From Streptomyces antibioticus (GTDB lineage: Bacteria; Actinomycetota; Actinomycetes; Streptomycetales; Streptomycetaceae): a DNA stretch of 64,000 nt. This document shows positions 16,332 to 23,759 of this stretch, piece after piece; the first letter of the stretch is position 1; every line of letters starts with the position of its first letter. The DNA lies in the NCBI RefSeq assembly GCF_002019855.1, contig NZ_CM007717.1, positions 3,931,636-3,995,635 of the forward strand, written 5' to 3'. The position numbers and the translations under genes were made by a program. The notes below the pieces were generated by a model. That model had not been told where the DNA came from. It ran no database searches and saw nothing but the letters and a program-made list of their open reading frames with translations.

Positions 16332-17917
16332 CACCGCTGGTCGCCACCGTCGTACGGCTGAAGCTGTCGCTGCTGCGCAACGGGCTCCAGCGGTCCGCGG
16401 GGCGGCGGGCCGCGTATATCGCCTCGGCCGCCTTCGTGCTGCTGTTCTCCGCGGTGCAGCTCATCGCGCTGATCGCGCTGCGCGGGCACGCGCACGCCGC
16501 GTCGCTCGTGGTGCCGCTGGTGGCGGTGCTGGGGCTGGGGTGGGCGGTGATGCCGCTGTTCTTCCCGAGCGGGGACGAGACCCTGGACCCGACCCGGCTG
16601 GTGATGCTGCCGCTGCGGCCCCGTCCGCTGGTACGGGCGCTGCTCGCCGCCTCGCTGGTCGGGATCGGCCCGCTGTTCACGGCGGTCCTGCTGGCCGGGT
16701 CGGTGATCGCGGTGGCGCACGGCGCGGCCGCGATCGCGGTCGGCGTGGCCGGGGCCGTGCTCGCCCTGCTGGTGTGCGTGGCCCTCGCCCGCGCCGTCGC
16801 GGCCGCCAACATCCGCCTGCTGAGCAGCCGCAAGGGGCGCGATCTCGCGGTGCTCAGCGGGCTGGTCGTCGCGATCGGCGCGCAGGCCGTCAACTTCGGT
16901 GCGCAGCAGCTCGGATCCGGCGGTCTCGGCCGGCTCGACGCGGTGGCGGACGTGCTGCGCTGGCTGCCGCCCGCCTCCGCGATCGGCGCGGCGGACTCCG
17001 CGAGCGACGGCTCGTACGGTGTCGCCGCCGCCCAACTGCTGGTCGGCGCGGGCGCGCTGGCGCTGCTGCTGGGCGTGTGGACGCGCAGTCTGACCCGGCT
17101 GATGGTCTCGCCGGACGGCTCCACCCTGCGGGCCGCCGAACCGGCCGAGCGGGAGCGGCGCGGCGCGTCGGGACTGGCACGGCTGCTGCCGGGCGGGCGG
17201 ACCGGCACCGTGATGGAGCGCAGCCTGCGCTATGTGTGGCGGGACCCGAAGACGAAGGCGGCCTGGGCGACCTCGCTGGCGATCGGGCTGATCGTGCCCG
17301 TCTTCAACGCGCTCCAGGGCACCGGCTCCGTCTACTTCGCCTGCTTCGCCGCGGGGATGCTCGGCATCCAGATGTACAACCAGTTCGGGCAGGACACGTC
17401 CGCCTTCTGGATGGTCGCGATGACGATCTCCTCGCCCCGGGACGCGTACGTCGAGCTGCGCGCGCGGGCGCTGGCCCTGCTGGTGATCACCCTGCCGTAC
17501 GCCACGCTGGTGACGGTCCTGACGACCGCGCTGCTGGGCGCCTGGGAGCAACTGCCCGAGGTGCTGGGGCTTTCGCTCGCGCTGCTGGGCGCGATGCTGA
17601 CGACCGGCGTCTGGACCTCGGCGCGCTTCCCCTACTCGATCCCGCAGGAGGGCTACAAGAACGTGGCGCCGGGCCAGACCGGGCTCGCCTGGATCTCGGT
17701 CTTCGGCGGCATGGTCTCGGCGGCCCTGCTGTGCGCGCCGGTGATCGCGGTGACGATCTGGCTGAACGTGAGCGCGGACGGCGACGCGTGGACCTGGCTG
17801 CTGCTGCCGGGGGGCGCGGCGTACGGGGCGGCGCTCACGCTGCTGGGGCTGCGGCTGGCGGCGCCGCGGACGGCGGACCGGCTGCCGGAGATCCTGGCGG
17901 CGGTCAGCAAGGCGTGA
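16328..17917 (+). CDS. ABC exporter membrane subunit
   Basis: This 529-residue polytopic protein has about ten to twelve hydrophobic segments, such as AYIASAAFVLLFSAVQLIAL, SLVVPLVAVLGLGWAVMPLF and AALLCAPVIAVTIWLNVSA. A large loop carries the Arg-rich AAEPAERERRGASGLARLL. ATG 16328 overlaps the stop of the ATPase gene by four bases. It should form the transmembrane channel of the exporter; the family resembles large ABC-2-like permeases rather than MacB-type ones. No substrate can be inferred. Confidence 0.88.
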   Translation: MTPLVATVVRLKLSLLRNGLQRSAGRRAAYIASAAFVLLFSAVQLIALIALRGHAHAASLVVPLVAVLGLGWAVMPLFFPSGDETLDPTRLVMLPLRPRPLVRALLAASLVGIGPLFTAVLLAGSVIAVAHGAAAIAVGVAGAVLALLVCVALARAVAAANIRLLSSRKGRDLAVLSGLVVAIGAQAVNFGAQQLGSGGLGRLDAVADVLRWLPPASAIGAADSASDGSYGVAAAQLLVGAGALALLLGVWTRSLTRLMVSPDGSTLRAAEPAERERRGASGLARLLPGGRTGTVMERSLRYVWRDPKTKAAWATSLAIGLIVPVFNALQGTGSVYFACFAAGMLGIQMYNQFGQDTSAFWMVAMTISSPRDAYVELRARALALLVITLPYATLVTVLTTALLGAWEQLPEVLGLSLALLGAMLTTGVWTSARFPYSIPQEGYKNVAPGQTGLAWISVFGGMVSAALLCAPVIAVTIWLNVSADGDAWTWLLLPGGAAYGAALTLLGLRLAAPRTADRLPEILAAVSKA

Positions 17918-17919
17918 GC

Positions 17920-17959
17920 GGGCCGCCGGGCCGCCGGGCCGCCGGGCCGCCGGGCCGCC
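17920..17959. repeat. Five tandem copies of GGGCCGCC
   Basis: The 8-mer GGGCCGCC is repeated five times without interruption, directly after the permease stop. It is followed by two copies of TCGCTACGGCGT. The block fills the gap to the convergent hydrolase gene. It may be a slippage-prone satellite, and it could act as a terminator through G/C-rich pairing. Confidence 0.85.
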
Positions 17960-17979
17960 GCGGCATCGCTACGGCGTCG

Positions 17980-18906
17980 CTACGGCGTGCTGAACACCGA
18001 GTCCAGGAACGGTTCGATCGCCGTGCGCCAGCCCTCCGGCTGGTCGTAGTGGACGAGGTGGCCGGCGTCGGCGACCTCCGCGTACTGCCCGCGCGGCAGG
18101 ACGCGGACCATCTCCTGGGCCTCGGCGCGGCCCAGTTCGCCGTCGAGGCCGCGCACGACCAGGGCGGGGCAGCGGACCTGCGCCAGCTCCTCCCAGTGCG
18201 CGTCGTACACCCAGGTCTCGCGGGACTTGAGCATCTGCTCGGGGGCGAAGACGGGGCGCCAGCCGTCCGGGGACTCCTGCATCACCTCGGCGTAGAACTC
18301 GCCGCGAGAGGCGTGCGGGCGCTCCACCCAGGGGTCGTCCTCACCGAACCACTTGCGGACGTCGGCGAGGGTGGCGAAGGGCAGGGGCCAGGACTTGAAC
18401 CAGTCGGCCCACTCGCGCTGGGAGGCGGCGCCGAGGGCGGAGGCCCGCATGTCGCAGATGACCAGGGCGCGCACCAGGTCGGGGCGTTTCGCGGCGAGCT
18501 GCCAGGCGGTCAGCGCGCCCATGGCGTGGCCGATGAGGACGGCGGGGGCGAGGCCGAGCTGCTCGATGGCCGCCTCCAGGTCCTCCACGTACGCCTCGCG
18601 GGTGAAGGCGGCCTCCGGGGGCTTCTCGCTGCGGCCGTGGCCGCGCTGGTCGAGAGCGACGGCGCGATGGCGCTCGGAGAGCCAGCGGGCGGTGGACGCC
18701 CAGTGCGAGGCCCGGCCCATCAGCCCGTGCAATAACAGGACGCCCGGCCTGTTCTCGGGTCCGGCCGGGATGTCCGGGGCCCCGGTGCGCTCCCCGGTGG
18801 ACTGGGCGGGGATCACGGCGTCCGCCCCGTCCTTCGGCGGGTCACCGAACTCCCAGGCCGCGAGGCGTACACCGCCCGCCCCGGTCACGTCGATGCGTCG
18901 CGCCAT
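17980..18906 (-). CDS. Alpha/beta-hydrolase-fold protein with Ala nucleophile position
   Basis: This 308-residue alpha/beta-hydrolase-fold protein shows PGVLLLHGLMGRASHW (oxyanion region), AVALDQRGHGRSEKP, the elbow VLIGHAMGALTAWQLA, and GHLVHYDQPEG with the catalytic His. The elbow normally reads G-x-Ser-x-G, but the nucleophile codon is GCC (Ala). The protein is therefore either a non-hydrolytic fold member or uses unusual chemistry. ATG 18906 has AGGGGG about 12 bases upstream; GTG 18918 is an alternative start. The gene is leftward and separate from its neighbours. Confidence 0.88.
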   Translation of the reverse strand: MARRIDVTGAGGVRLAAWEFGDPPKDGADAVIPAQSTGERTGAPDIPAGPENRPGVLLLHGLMGRASHWASTARWLSERHRAVALDQRGHGRSEKPPEAAFTREAYVEDLEAAIEQLGLAPAVLIGHAMGALTAWQLAAKRPDLVRALVICDMRASALGAASQREWADWFKSWPLPFATLADVRKWFGEDDPWVERPHASRGEFYAEVMQESPDGWRPVFAPEQMLKSRETWVYDAHWEELAQVRCPALVVRGLDGELGRAEAQEMVRVLPRGQYAEVADAGHLVHYDQPEGWRTAIEPFLDSVFSTP

Positions 18907-19380
18907 AGGTCCTGGCACCCCCTAGCCGTCGTACCGCTTGTGCTGCCGCTGCCTTGGATCAGCTCTGGAACAGCGCACGCCGGGTGCGCTCCGTCACGCC
19001 GTCACACGCACAGTATCGAATGCCTATTCGAAAAACGTCGCATCCGCGAGCAACACCCCTCGTTCGAGTGACCACTCGCAAGGAATGATCGCCGTCGTCG
19101 AGGGGAGATCTTCAACGGGAGGCGGACCGCTCGGGGAAAACGGTCCGAGGGGAACGACCTTGAGAGCTCGGGGCTCCAGGTCGTACCAGGGGAGGACAGG
19201 CCCCGGTGCCGCACGGCACCGGGGCCCTCCACATGTCCGCGGCACGCCATCCCCGCCCCCTCAGGTCATATGCCTCACGCCAGCCTGGCACGCGAACCGC
19301 CGCCGCGCTGCGATTCGACACAGAACCTGAGCGGCCATCAGAAGGCGACCAGCCGTCAGAACCGCCTGAACCGCGGGAAG
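18907..19380. other. Gene-free interval between hydrolase and iron regulator
   Basis: This 474-base stretch holds the hydrolase promoter side and the downstream region of the iron regulator. The part at 19000-19100 is less GC-rich (GCCTATTCGAAAAACGTCGC) and may contain the hydrolase promoter. A strong hairpin is at 19199-19226. I see no convincing gene apart from the start of an antiparallel ORF at 19270. Confidence 0.6.
19199..19226. terminator. Terminator hairpin downstream of the iron regulator
   Basis: GGCCCCGGTGCC and GGCACCGGGGCC form perfect 12-bp arms around the loop GCAC. It lies about 155 bases beyond the stop of the leftward DtxR-family gene and probably ends its transcript. There is no T-run, which is normal for Streptomyces. 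Confidence 0.7.
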
Positions 19381-20142
19381 TCAGCGCTTCGCGACGAACA
19401 CGTGCGACGCGACGTCCGCCTCCAGCTCGGCCGCCTCGCCGCCGCTGCCCACCAGCACCCCGCCGGCCGACTCCGTCACGCTCACCACCGAACCCGGCTG
19501 CACGCCCGCCCGGCGCAGCGTGTACATGAGCTGCGCGTCGGTCTGGATGGGCTCGCCGATCCGGCGCACCACGACGGTCTTGCCCTCCAGGCCCGGGTCG
19601 AGGTCGGCCAGCGAGACCATGCCCTCGTCCAGGAACGGGTCGGCGCCGTCCTTCTCGCCCAGCTCCTCCAGGCCCGGGATCGGGTTGCCGTACGGCGACT
19701 CGGTGGGGTGGCGCAGCAGCTCCAGGACGCGGCGCTCCACCGCCTCGCTCATCACGTGCTCCCAGCGGCAGGCCTCGGCGTGCACCTGCTCCCACTCCAG
19801 GCCGATCACGTCGACCAGGAGGCACTCGGCCAGCCGGTGCTTGCGCATCACGCGCGTGGCCAGCCGGCGGCCCTCGTCGGTCAGCTCCAGATGCCGGTCA
19901 CTGGCCACGGCGACCAGGCCGTCCCGCTCCATGCGCGCCACCGTCTGGCTGACGGTCGGTCCGCTCTGATCGAGCCGCTCGGCGATCCGGGCGCGCATGG
20001 GGACCACACCTTCCTCCTCCAGCTCGAGGATGGTGCGGAGATACATCTCCGTGGTGTCGATCAGTCCGGACATTCGTGCCCCTCGATGAGATCTGCCGAA
20101 GGCTCGACGGCTCTCCGGCGCGTGCGCGTGCGCTGGCCCTGA
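19270..20142 (+). other. Antiparallel ORF across the iron regulator gene (adm-like)
   Basis: On the strand opposite the DtxR-family gene, an open frame of 290 codons runs from ATG 19270 past the regulator's start. Most such frames in high-GC DNA are artefacts. In S. coelicolor, however, a gene antiparallel to dmdR1, called adm, has been reported to encode proteins affecting siderophore and antibiotic production (from memory). The sequence is Arg/His/Leu-rich and shows no recognisable fold. I flag it because of that precedent, not because of codon evidence. Confidence 0.3.
19381..20073 (-). CDS. dmdR1: DtxR-family iron-dependent repressor (DmdR1-like)
   Basis: This 230-residue regulator should bind iron boxes when loaded with Fe2+ and repress siderophore and uptake genes. 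Residues 1-70 form the winged helix (LIDTTEMYLRTILELEEEGV, ERLDQSGPTVSQTVARMERD). The dimer and metal domain includes HRLAECLLVDVIGLEWEQVH, ACRWEHVMSE with the Cys-x2-Glu-His metal ligands, and HPTESPYGNPIPGL. An SH3-like C-terminal domain follows a linker. Length matches DmdR1. ATG 20073 gives MSGLIDTTEM. The neighbouring SIS gene is divergent. No full iron-box palindrome is visible upstream. Confidence 0.92.
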   Translation of the reverse strand: MSGLIDTTEMYLRTILELEEEGVVPMRARIAERLDQSGPTVSQTVARMERDGLVAVASDRHLELTDEGRRLATRVMRKHRLAECLLVDVIGLEWEQVHAEACRWEHVMSEAVERRVLELLRHPTESPYGNPIPGLEELGEKDGADPFLDEGMVSLADLDPGLEGKTVVVRRIGEPIQTDAQLMYTLRRAGVQPGSVVSVTESAGGVLVGSGGEAAELEADVASHVFVAKR

Positions 20143-20374
20143 CGTCAATTCTGCCGGATACCACTGACAAGCGTGCCGCGCCGGTGAAACGAGGTGGTTA
20201 CACCCCGCTTTCGGGACCCCGTCTCCCGCCGCTCTCCCGCCCGTCTCCCGCCCCACTCCCGCCCGGCGCACCGCCCCGCGCCGCCGTATTGACAGCGCAC
20301 TGGTCCAGACCGCACGGTGATCCGCGACACGGACACGCGACGCAGAATCTCGACACGGCAAAGGGGCCCCTCGG
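20074..20374. promoter_or_regulatory. Divergent promoter region, iron regulator / SIS isomerase
   Basis: The 301-base region contains TTGACA at 20289-20294, followed 18 bases later by CACGGT. That is a plausible vegetative promoter for the rightward SIS gene starting at 20375. The leftward regulator promoter probably lies between 20074 and 20170, but I cannot define it. Confidence 0.4.
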
Positions 20375-21130
20375 ATGAGCGACCGCCAGCTCGGCGCGCA
20401 GTTCTTCGACGCCGCGATCTCGCTGCTCCAGCGGGTCCGCGACGAGGAGGCGGAGGCCGTCGAAGCGGCCGGCGCGCTTCTCGCCGACACCGTGGCCGAC
20501 GGCGGCCGGCTCTTCGCCTTCGGCGCCGGGCACTCCTCGCTCCCCGCGCAGGACGTCGTCTACCGCGCGGGCGGTCTGGCCCTGATGAACCTGCTGGTGG
20601 TGCCGGGTGTCGTCGGCGTCGACGTCATGCCGGCCACGCTGGGCTCCGCCCTGGAACGCGTCGAGGGTCTCGCGAGCGCCGTCCTGGACACCGCCCCGAT
20701 CGGCGCCGGCGACGCCCTCGTGGTCATCTCGCTGTCCGGCCGCAACGCGCTGCCCGTGGAGATGGCGAGCACCGCCCGCGCGCGGGACATCAAGGTCATC
20801 GGCGTGACCTCGGTGGCGTACGCCTCCCAGACCACCGCCCGGAACCCCTCGGGGACCTTCCTCAAGGACCACTGCGACGTCGTACTGGACTCGAAGATCG
20901 CCGTCGGGGACGCGGAGCTCACCCTCGACACGGTCCCGGCGCCCTTCGCGCCCGCCTCCACCGTCGTCACCTCGGCACTGCTCCAGGCGGTCATGGCCAC
21001 CGCCGCCGGCGACCTCGCCGCGCGCGGTGTCGAACCGCCGCTGCTGCGCTCCGGGAACGTCGACGGCGGCCACGAGTGGAACACGCGGATCATGCGGGAG
21101 TACGGCGACCGGATCTTCTACCGGCGCTGA
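20375..21130 (+). CDS. SIS-domain sugar isomerase family protein
   Basis: The 251-residue protein has one SIS (sugar isomerase) domain. LFAFGAGHSSLPAQDVVYRA binds the sugar phosphate, DALVVISLSGRNALPVEMAS is the second conserved strand-loop, and IKVIGVTSVAYASQTTARNP follows. It is the stand-alone phosphosugar isomerase/binding type related to MurQ/GmhA-like proteins, with a long C-terminal extension ending GGHEWNTRIMREYGDRIFYR. It is cytoplasmic and the ligand is unknown. It overlaps the convergent PAS gene by 13 bases. Confidence 0.9.
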   Translation: MSDRQLGAQFFDAAISLLQRVRDEEAEAVEAAGALLADTVADGGRLFAFGAGHSSLPAQDVVYRAGGLALMNLLVVPGVVGVDVMPATLGSALERVEGLASAVLDTAPIGAGDALVVISLSGRNALPVEMASTARARDIKVIGVTSVAYASQTTARNPSGTFLKDHCDVVLDSKIAVGDAELTLDTVPAPFAPASTVVTSALLQAVMATAAGDLAARGVEPPLLRSGNVDGGHEWNTRIMREYGDRIFYRR

Positions 21131-22602
21131 TCCTCGTCGTTCCCGCCGCTGTCGTTCCCGCCGCTTCGGGTGAGGTCGGCCAGGTCCAGCGCCGCCGCCA
21201 TCCGGACGGCCACGTCCTCGGCGTAGGCGGCGTCGGCCCGCTGGAAGGCGCTGCGGCCCGCCCCGCGCAGGAACGTGACGACACCGAGGGTGCGGCCCCG
21301 GCTGCGGAGCACCGCGCACAGGGCGTGCACGGTGTCCTCCGGCCACAGGCGGGCCCGCGCCCACTCCCGGGCCTCCTCGGCCGGTACGGATCCGGCGCCG
21401 GCCCGCACCGAGCCGGCCCGGGCCACGCATTGGAGCACGGGGTGCGTCTCGCCGTAGCGGACGGGCAGCCCGGCGTGGCCGGTGAGCGCGCTGGGGCCCG
21501 GTCCGCCGGACGGGGTGGCGGCGGTCCGCACCAGCCGCGGCGGGCCCTCCGGGGCGGTGGTGGCCGACCGAGGGGTCAGGAGCCGGTCGAGGACGGCGTG
21601 GTCGGCGAATCCGGCGAGCGCGAAGTCGAGGTGGACCGTGGCGGCCTCGGTCGGGTCCTCGCACTCGGCCGCCGCGCGGGCCGCCCGGTGCAACTGGTTG
21701 ACGCGGAAGCGCAGCAGCGCCGCCTCCTGCTCGCCCTGCTTGGCCTCGGTGACGTCCTGGAACAGCCAGCCCACCCCGAGCGGCACCGGCTCCTCCGCCA
21801 GCGGCGAGGCCAGCCGCAGGAAGCCGCTGCGCCAGCAGCGCCGCTGCTCGCCCTCCGGGGTGCGCACCCCGACCCACATCTCGGCGGGCGCGGGCGGCGC
21901 GCCCTCGGCGAGGACGTGCGTCAGCGCGTTCTCCAGCTCCTCGACGCCCCGGGTGAGCAGTTCGCCCAGCGGACGGCCGAGGACCGCCGTACGGCTGGTG
22001 CCCAGCGCGCGGGCGGCGTGCGCGTTGACGACGGCGGGGCGCAGGTCGGCGTCGACCAGGACGACACCCCAGGAGGCGTCGTCGAAGAGGGCCTCGCTGA
22101 GCGCGATGGAACGCTCCAGGTCGATCTGCGCGTGGACCTCGCTGAACGCGCAGTACAGCCCGGCGGGCCTGCCGTCGGGCCCGCGCACGGCCGCGGACTG
22201 GGTCCGCACCAGGACCCGGCCGCCGTCCTTGGTGAGCAGCGCGAACTCGTGCACCTGGCGGCCGGTCGCGCGCATCGCCGACAGCAGCCGGTTCTCGATC
22301 TCCTCGGCGTCCGCCTCCCGCACGGCCCATCCGGCGAAGCCCGGCCGGCCCACCGCCTCGGCGGCGCTCCAGCCGAGGATGCGTTCCGCCTCGCGGTTCC
22401 AGTGGGTGACGACCCCGTCCGCGTCGAAGGCGCACAGGGCCGCGTCCATGCCGTCGAGCAGTGCGGCGAGCAGGTGCGCGCCGCCGGGGCCCTTGGGGCC
22501 GTCCGGCCGCTCGGGCTCGTCCGGCCCCAGCTCGTCGGTGGTCCCGCTACGCCGGGAAGCACTCACCTGGACCCCCTGACAGGTTCGCTCGCTTGCCCTC
22601 AT
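21118..22602 (-). CDS. PAS-PAS-GAF sensory protein without output domain
   Basis: The 494-residue protein begins with a PAS domain (LLDGMDAALCAFDADGVVTH, then WNREAERILGWSAAEAVGRP). A second PAS follows (SIALSEALFDDASWGVVLVD), then a GAF-like region ending FQRADAAYAEDVAVRMAAAL. No kinase, PP2C phosphatase, GGDEF or helix-turn-helix output is present, although PAS-GAF modules usually precede one. It may be a partner protein or a degenerated phosphatase. ATG 22602 is the longest start; GTG 22569 (product starting SASRRSG) is an alternative. Tandem TTGCGG half-sites lie just upstream. Confidence 0.82.
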   Translation of the reverse strand: MRASERTCQGVQVSASRRSGTTDELGPDEPERPDGPKGPGGAHLLAALLDGMDAALCAFDADGVVTHWNREAERILGWSAAEAVGRPGFAGWAVREADAEEIENRLLSAMRATGRQVHEFALLTKDGGRVLVRTQSAAVRGPDGRPAGLYCAFSEVHAQIDLERSIALSEALFDDASWGVVLVDADLRPAVVNAHAARALGTSRTAVLGRPLGELLTRGVEELENALTHVLAEGAPPAPAEMWVGVRTPEGEQRRCWRSGFLRLASPLAEEPVPLGVGWLFQDVTEAKQGEQEAALLRFRVNQLHRAARAAAECEDPTEAATVHLDFALAGFADHAVLDRLLTPRSATTAPEGPPRLVRTAATPSGGPGPSALTGHAGLPVRYGETHPVLQCVARAGSVRAGAGSVPAEEAREWARARLWPEDTVHALCAVLRSRGRTLGVVTFLRGAGRSAFQRADAAYAEDVAVRMAAALDLADLTRSGGNDSGGNDEDQRR

Positions 22603-22636
22603 TCAACTCGAACGTGATGCAGCACACACGCGGTTC

Positions 22637-22676
22637 CCGCAAGATTGCGGAGGAAGTTTGCGGAGGAAGTTTGCGG
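22637..22676. promoter_or_regulatory. Array of TTGCGG half-sites upstream of the PAS gene
   Basis: CCGCAAGATTGCGG at 22637-22650 is a palindrome. Its right half starts a direct repeat of the 13-mer TTGCGGAGGAAGT at 22645 and 22658, with a third TTGCGG at 22671. The 13-bp spacing and 35-75 base distance from the PAS gene start suggest a regulator array or promoter-overlapping operator. It is also just downstream of the GNAT gene stop. Confidence 0.5.
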
Positions 22677-22679
22677 ACG

Positions 22680-23138
22680 TCAGCCGCGGGTCGGCACGCT
22701 CTCCAGCCGCAGGTCGACCCATTCGTCGCGCTCGCCGTCCAGTACGTACCGCTCGGTCTCGACGAAGCCGCGCGCCGCCGCGAACCGCAGCCCGTCCTCG
22801 TTCACGGCCAGCACACACGTCTCGACCGCCCCGGCGCCCAGCACGCGCGCGTGGGCGAGCGCGTGCTCGTACAGGGCGCCGCCGTAACCGCGGCGGCGGT
22901 GCGCGGGCAGCACGCGCGCGATGACGGTCGCGGGCTCGCCCTCGCCCTGCGGCGGGCGGACCGTGGAGCAGCCGACGAGGACGTCACCGGCGTACGCGTT
23001 CTCCAGCCGGTAGCGGCCCGCCCGCTCCCGCACCTCCTCCAGGGAGAGCGCGGCCGGCGGGACGATCACGTTGTGGACGTGCCGCCAGTCCTCCAGGGCG
23101 GCCTCGTCGTCGACGGCCTCGATACGCAGTTCAGTCAT
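22680..23138 (-). CDS. GNAT-family N-acetyltransferase
   Basis: This 152-residue acyltransferase should move an acetyl group from acetyl-CoA to an amine. The acetyl-CoA pyrophosphate loop is in ARVLPAHRRRGYGGALYEHA (R-R-G-Y-G-G), and strand 5 with the following helix is TCVLAVNEDGLRFAAARGFV. ATG 23138 gives MTELRIEAV; the frame opens slightly upstream at 23162. It is monocistronic and leftward, and divergent from the leader RNA at 23250. The acceptor substrate is unknown. Confidence 0.9.
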   Translation of the reverse strand: MTELRIEAVDDEAALEDWRHVHNVIVPPAALSLEEVRERAGRYRLENAYAGDVLVGCSTVRPPQGEGEPATVIARVLPAHRRRGYGGALYEHALAHARVLGAGAVETCVLAVNEDGLRFAAARGFVETERYVLDGERDEWVDLRLESVPTRG

Positions 23139-23255
23139 GGGGGCAGGGAACCGTGCGCCCACGCGCGCGTCAACGCGTTTGCGCGCCGTCGCGTTCGCTT
23201 CCCGAAAAAACGGTTGATGGCGTGGCGAGGCCGTTCTTAAGGTGGCAGCACACTG

Positions 23256-23460
23256 AAAGGAGGTGGTTCGGCAGATGTATGAGAACCGGACGCGTGAGGT
23301 GGCTGCGGGCTAGCGGCCCGTCACCACATCCAGTGCGGTGCCGGACCAGCACGTGTGAGACGCGTGCAGCCGGCCAATCCGACGCAGTCACCCGACCCGC
23401 GAGTCGCCGGTACGTCCGGCCGGCCCTCCCCTGGGAGGACCCGACTCGCGGGTCGTCTGC
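23256..23460 (+). ncRNA. Candidate structured leader RNA
   Basis: A perfect anti-SD complement AAAGGAGGTG (23256-23265) precedes a 12-codon ORF. Then comes a long stem with 13-bp perfect arms GACCCGCGAGTCG (23394-23406) and CGACTCGCGGGTC (23442-23454). The stem extends by ACGCAG/CTGCGT across an asymmetric internal loop. Inside it lies a second hairpin, CCTCCC-CT-GGGAGG (23425-23438). The layout looks like a 5' leader or attenuator for the oxygenase gene at 23760, or an independent small RNA. No Rfam family is recognised. Confidence 0.5.
23275..23313 (+). CDS. 12-codon upstream ORF
   Basis: ATG at 23275 encodes MYENRTREVAAG and stops at TAG. It is 9 bases downstream of AAAGGAGGTG, an unusually strong ribosome site for so small a peptide. 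It lies 80 bases before a large stem-loop, so translation could steer folding or termination of the downstream leader. It has no homology I can name. Expression is inferred only from the ribosome site and context. Confidence 0.45.
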   Translation: MYENRTREVAAG

Positions 23461-23571
23461 GTTGCCGGGCCCGTTCACGCATTTCGGCGGCGACGGGCAG
23501 CCGGGGCGAAGGATCTTCGGGACGTGGTGGGCGTCACGGAGAGATTTTTCGGTCGGCGGTAGGGTGGGGAC

Positions 23572-23646
23572 ATGCTTGCGCTCGTTCGACGCCGCCACGT
23601 GGACTACGTCCGCGTCACAAGCATGGGCTGTCGACGCTCTATCTGA
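23572..23646 (+). CDS. Putative leader peptide (RHVD type)
   Basis: A 24-codon ORF from ATG 23572, preceded by AGGGTGGGGAC, encodes a peptide containing LVRRRHVDYVRVTSMGCRR. It resembles the short Streptomyces leader peptides with an R-R-H-V-D core followed by Ser and Cys, found before sulfur-metabolism and other genes. Ribosome stalling at the Cys codon is the suggested mechanism for that class. It ends 113 bases before the oxygenase start, and a dyad ACGGACC/GGTCCGT lies in between. Assignment is by pattern recall. Confidence 0.6.
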   Translation: MLALVRRRHVDYVRVTSMGCRRSI

Positions 23647-23759
23647 GCCGTCCGGCCACCTTCACGGACCCACCGGTCCGTCCGGCCGCCTCGGGCGGCG
23701 CTCTCCCGGCTCACCCGCCGTATCCCCTCTTTCCGTCCTCCCACCGCACGGACACAGCC

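Noticed and set aside
20317..22617. Long rightward frame over the SIS and PAS genes
   Set aside because: It is out of frame with the recognisable SIS domain and runs antisense to the PAS gene.
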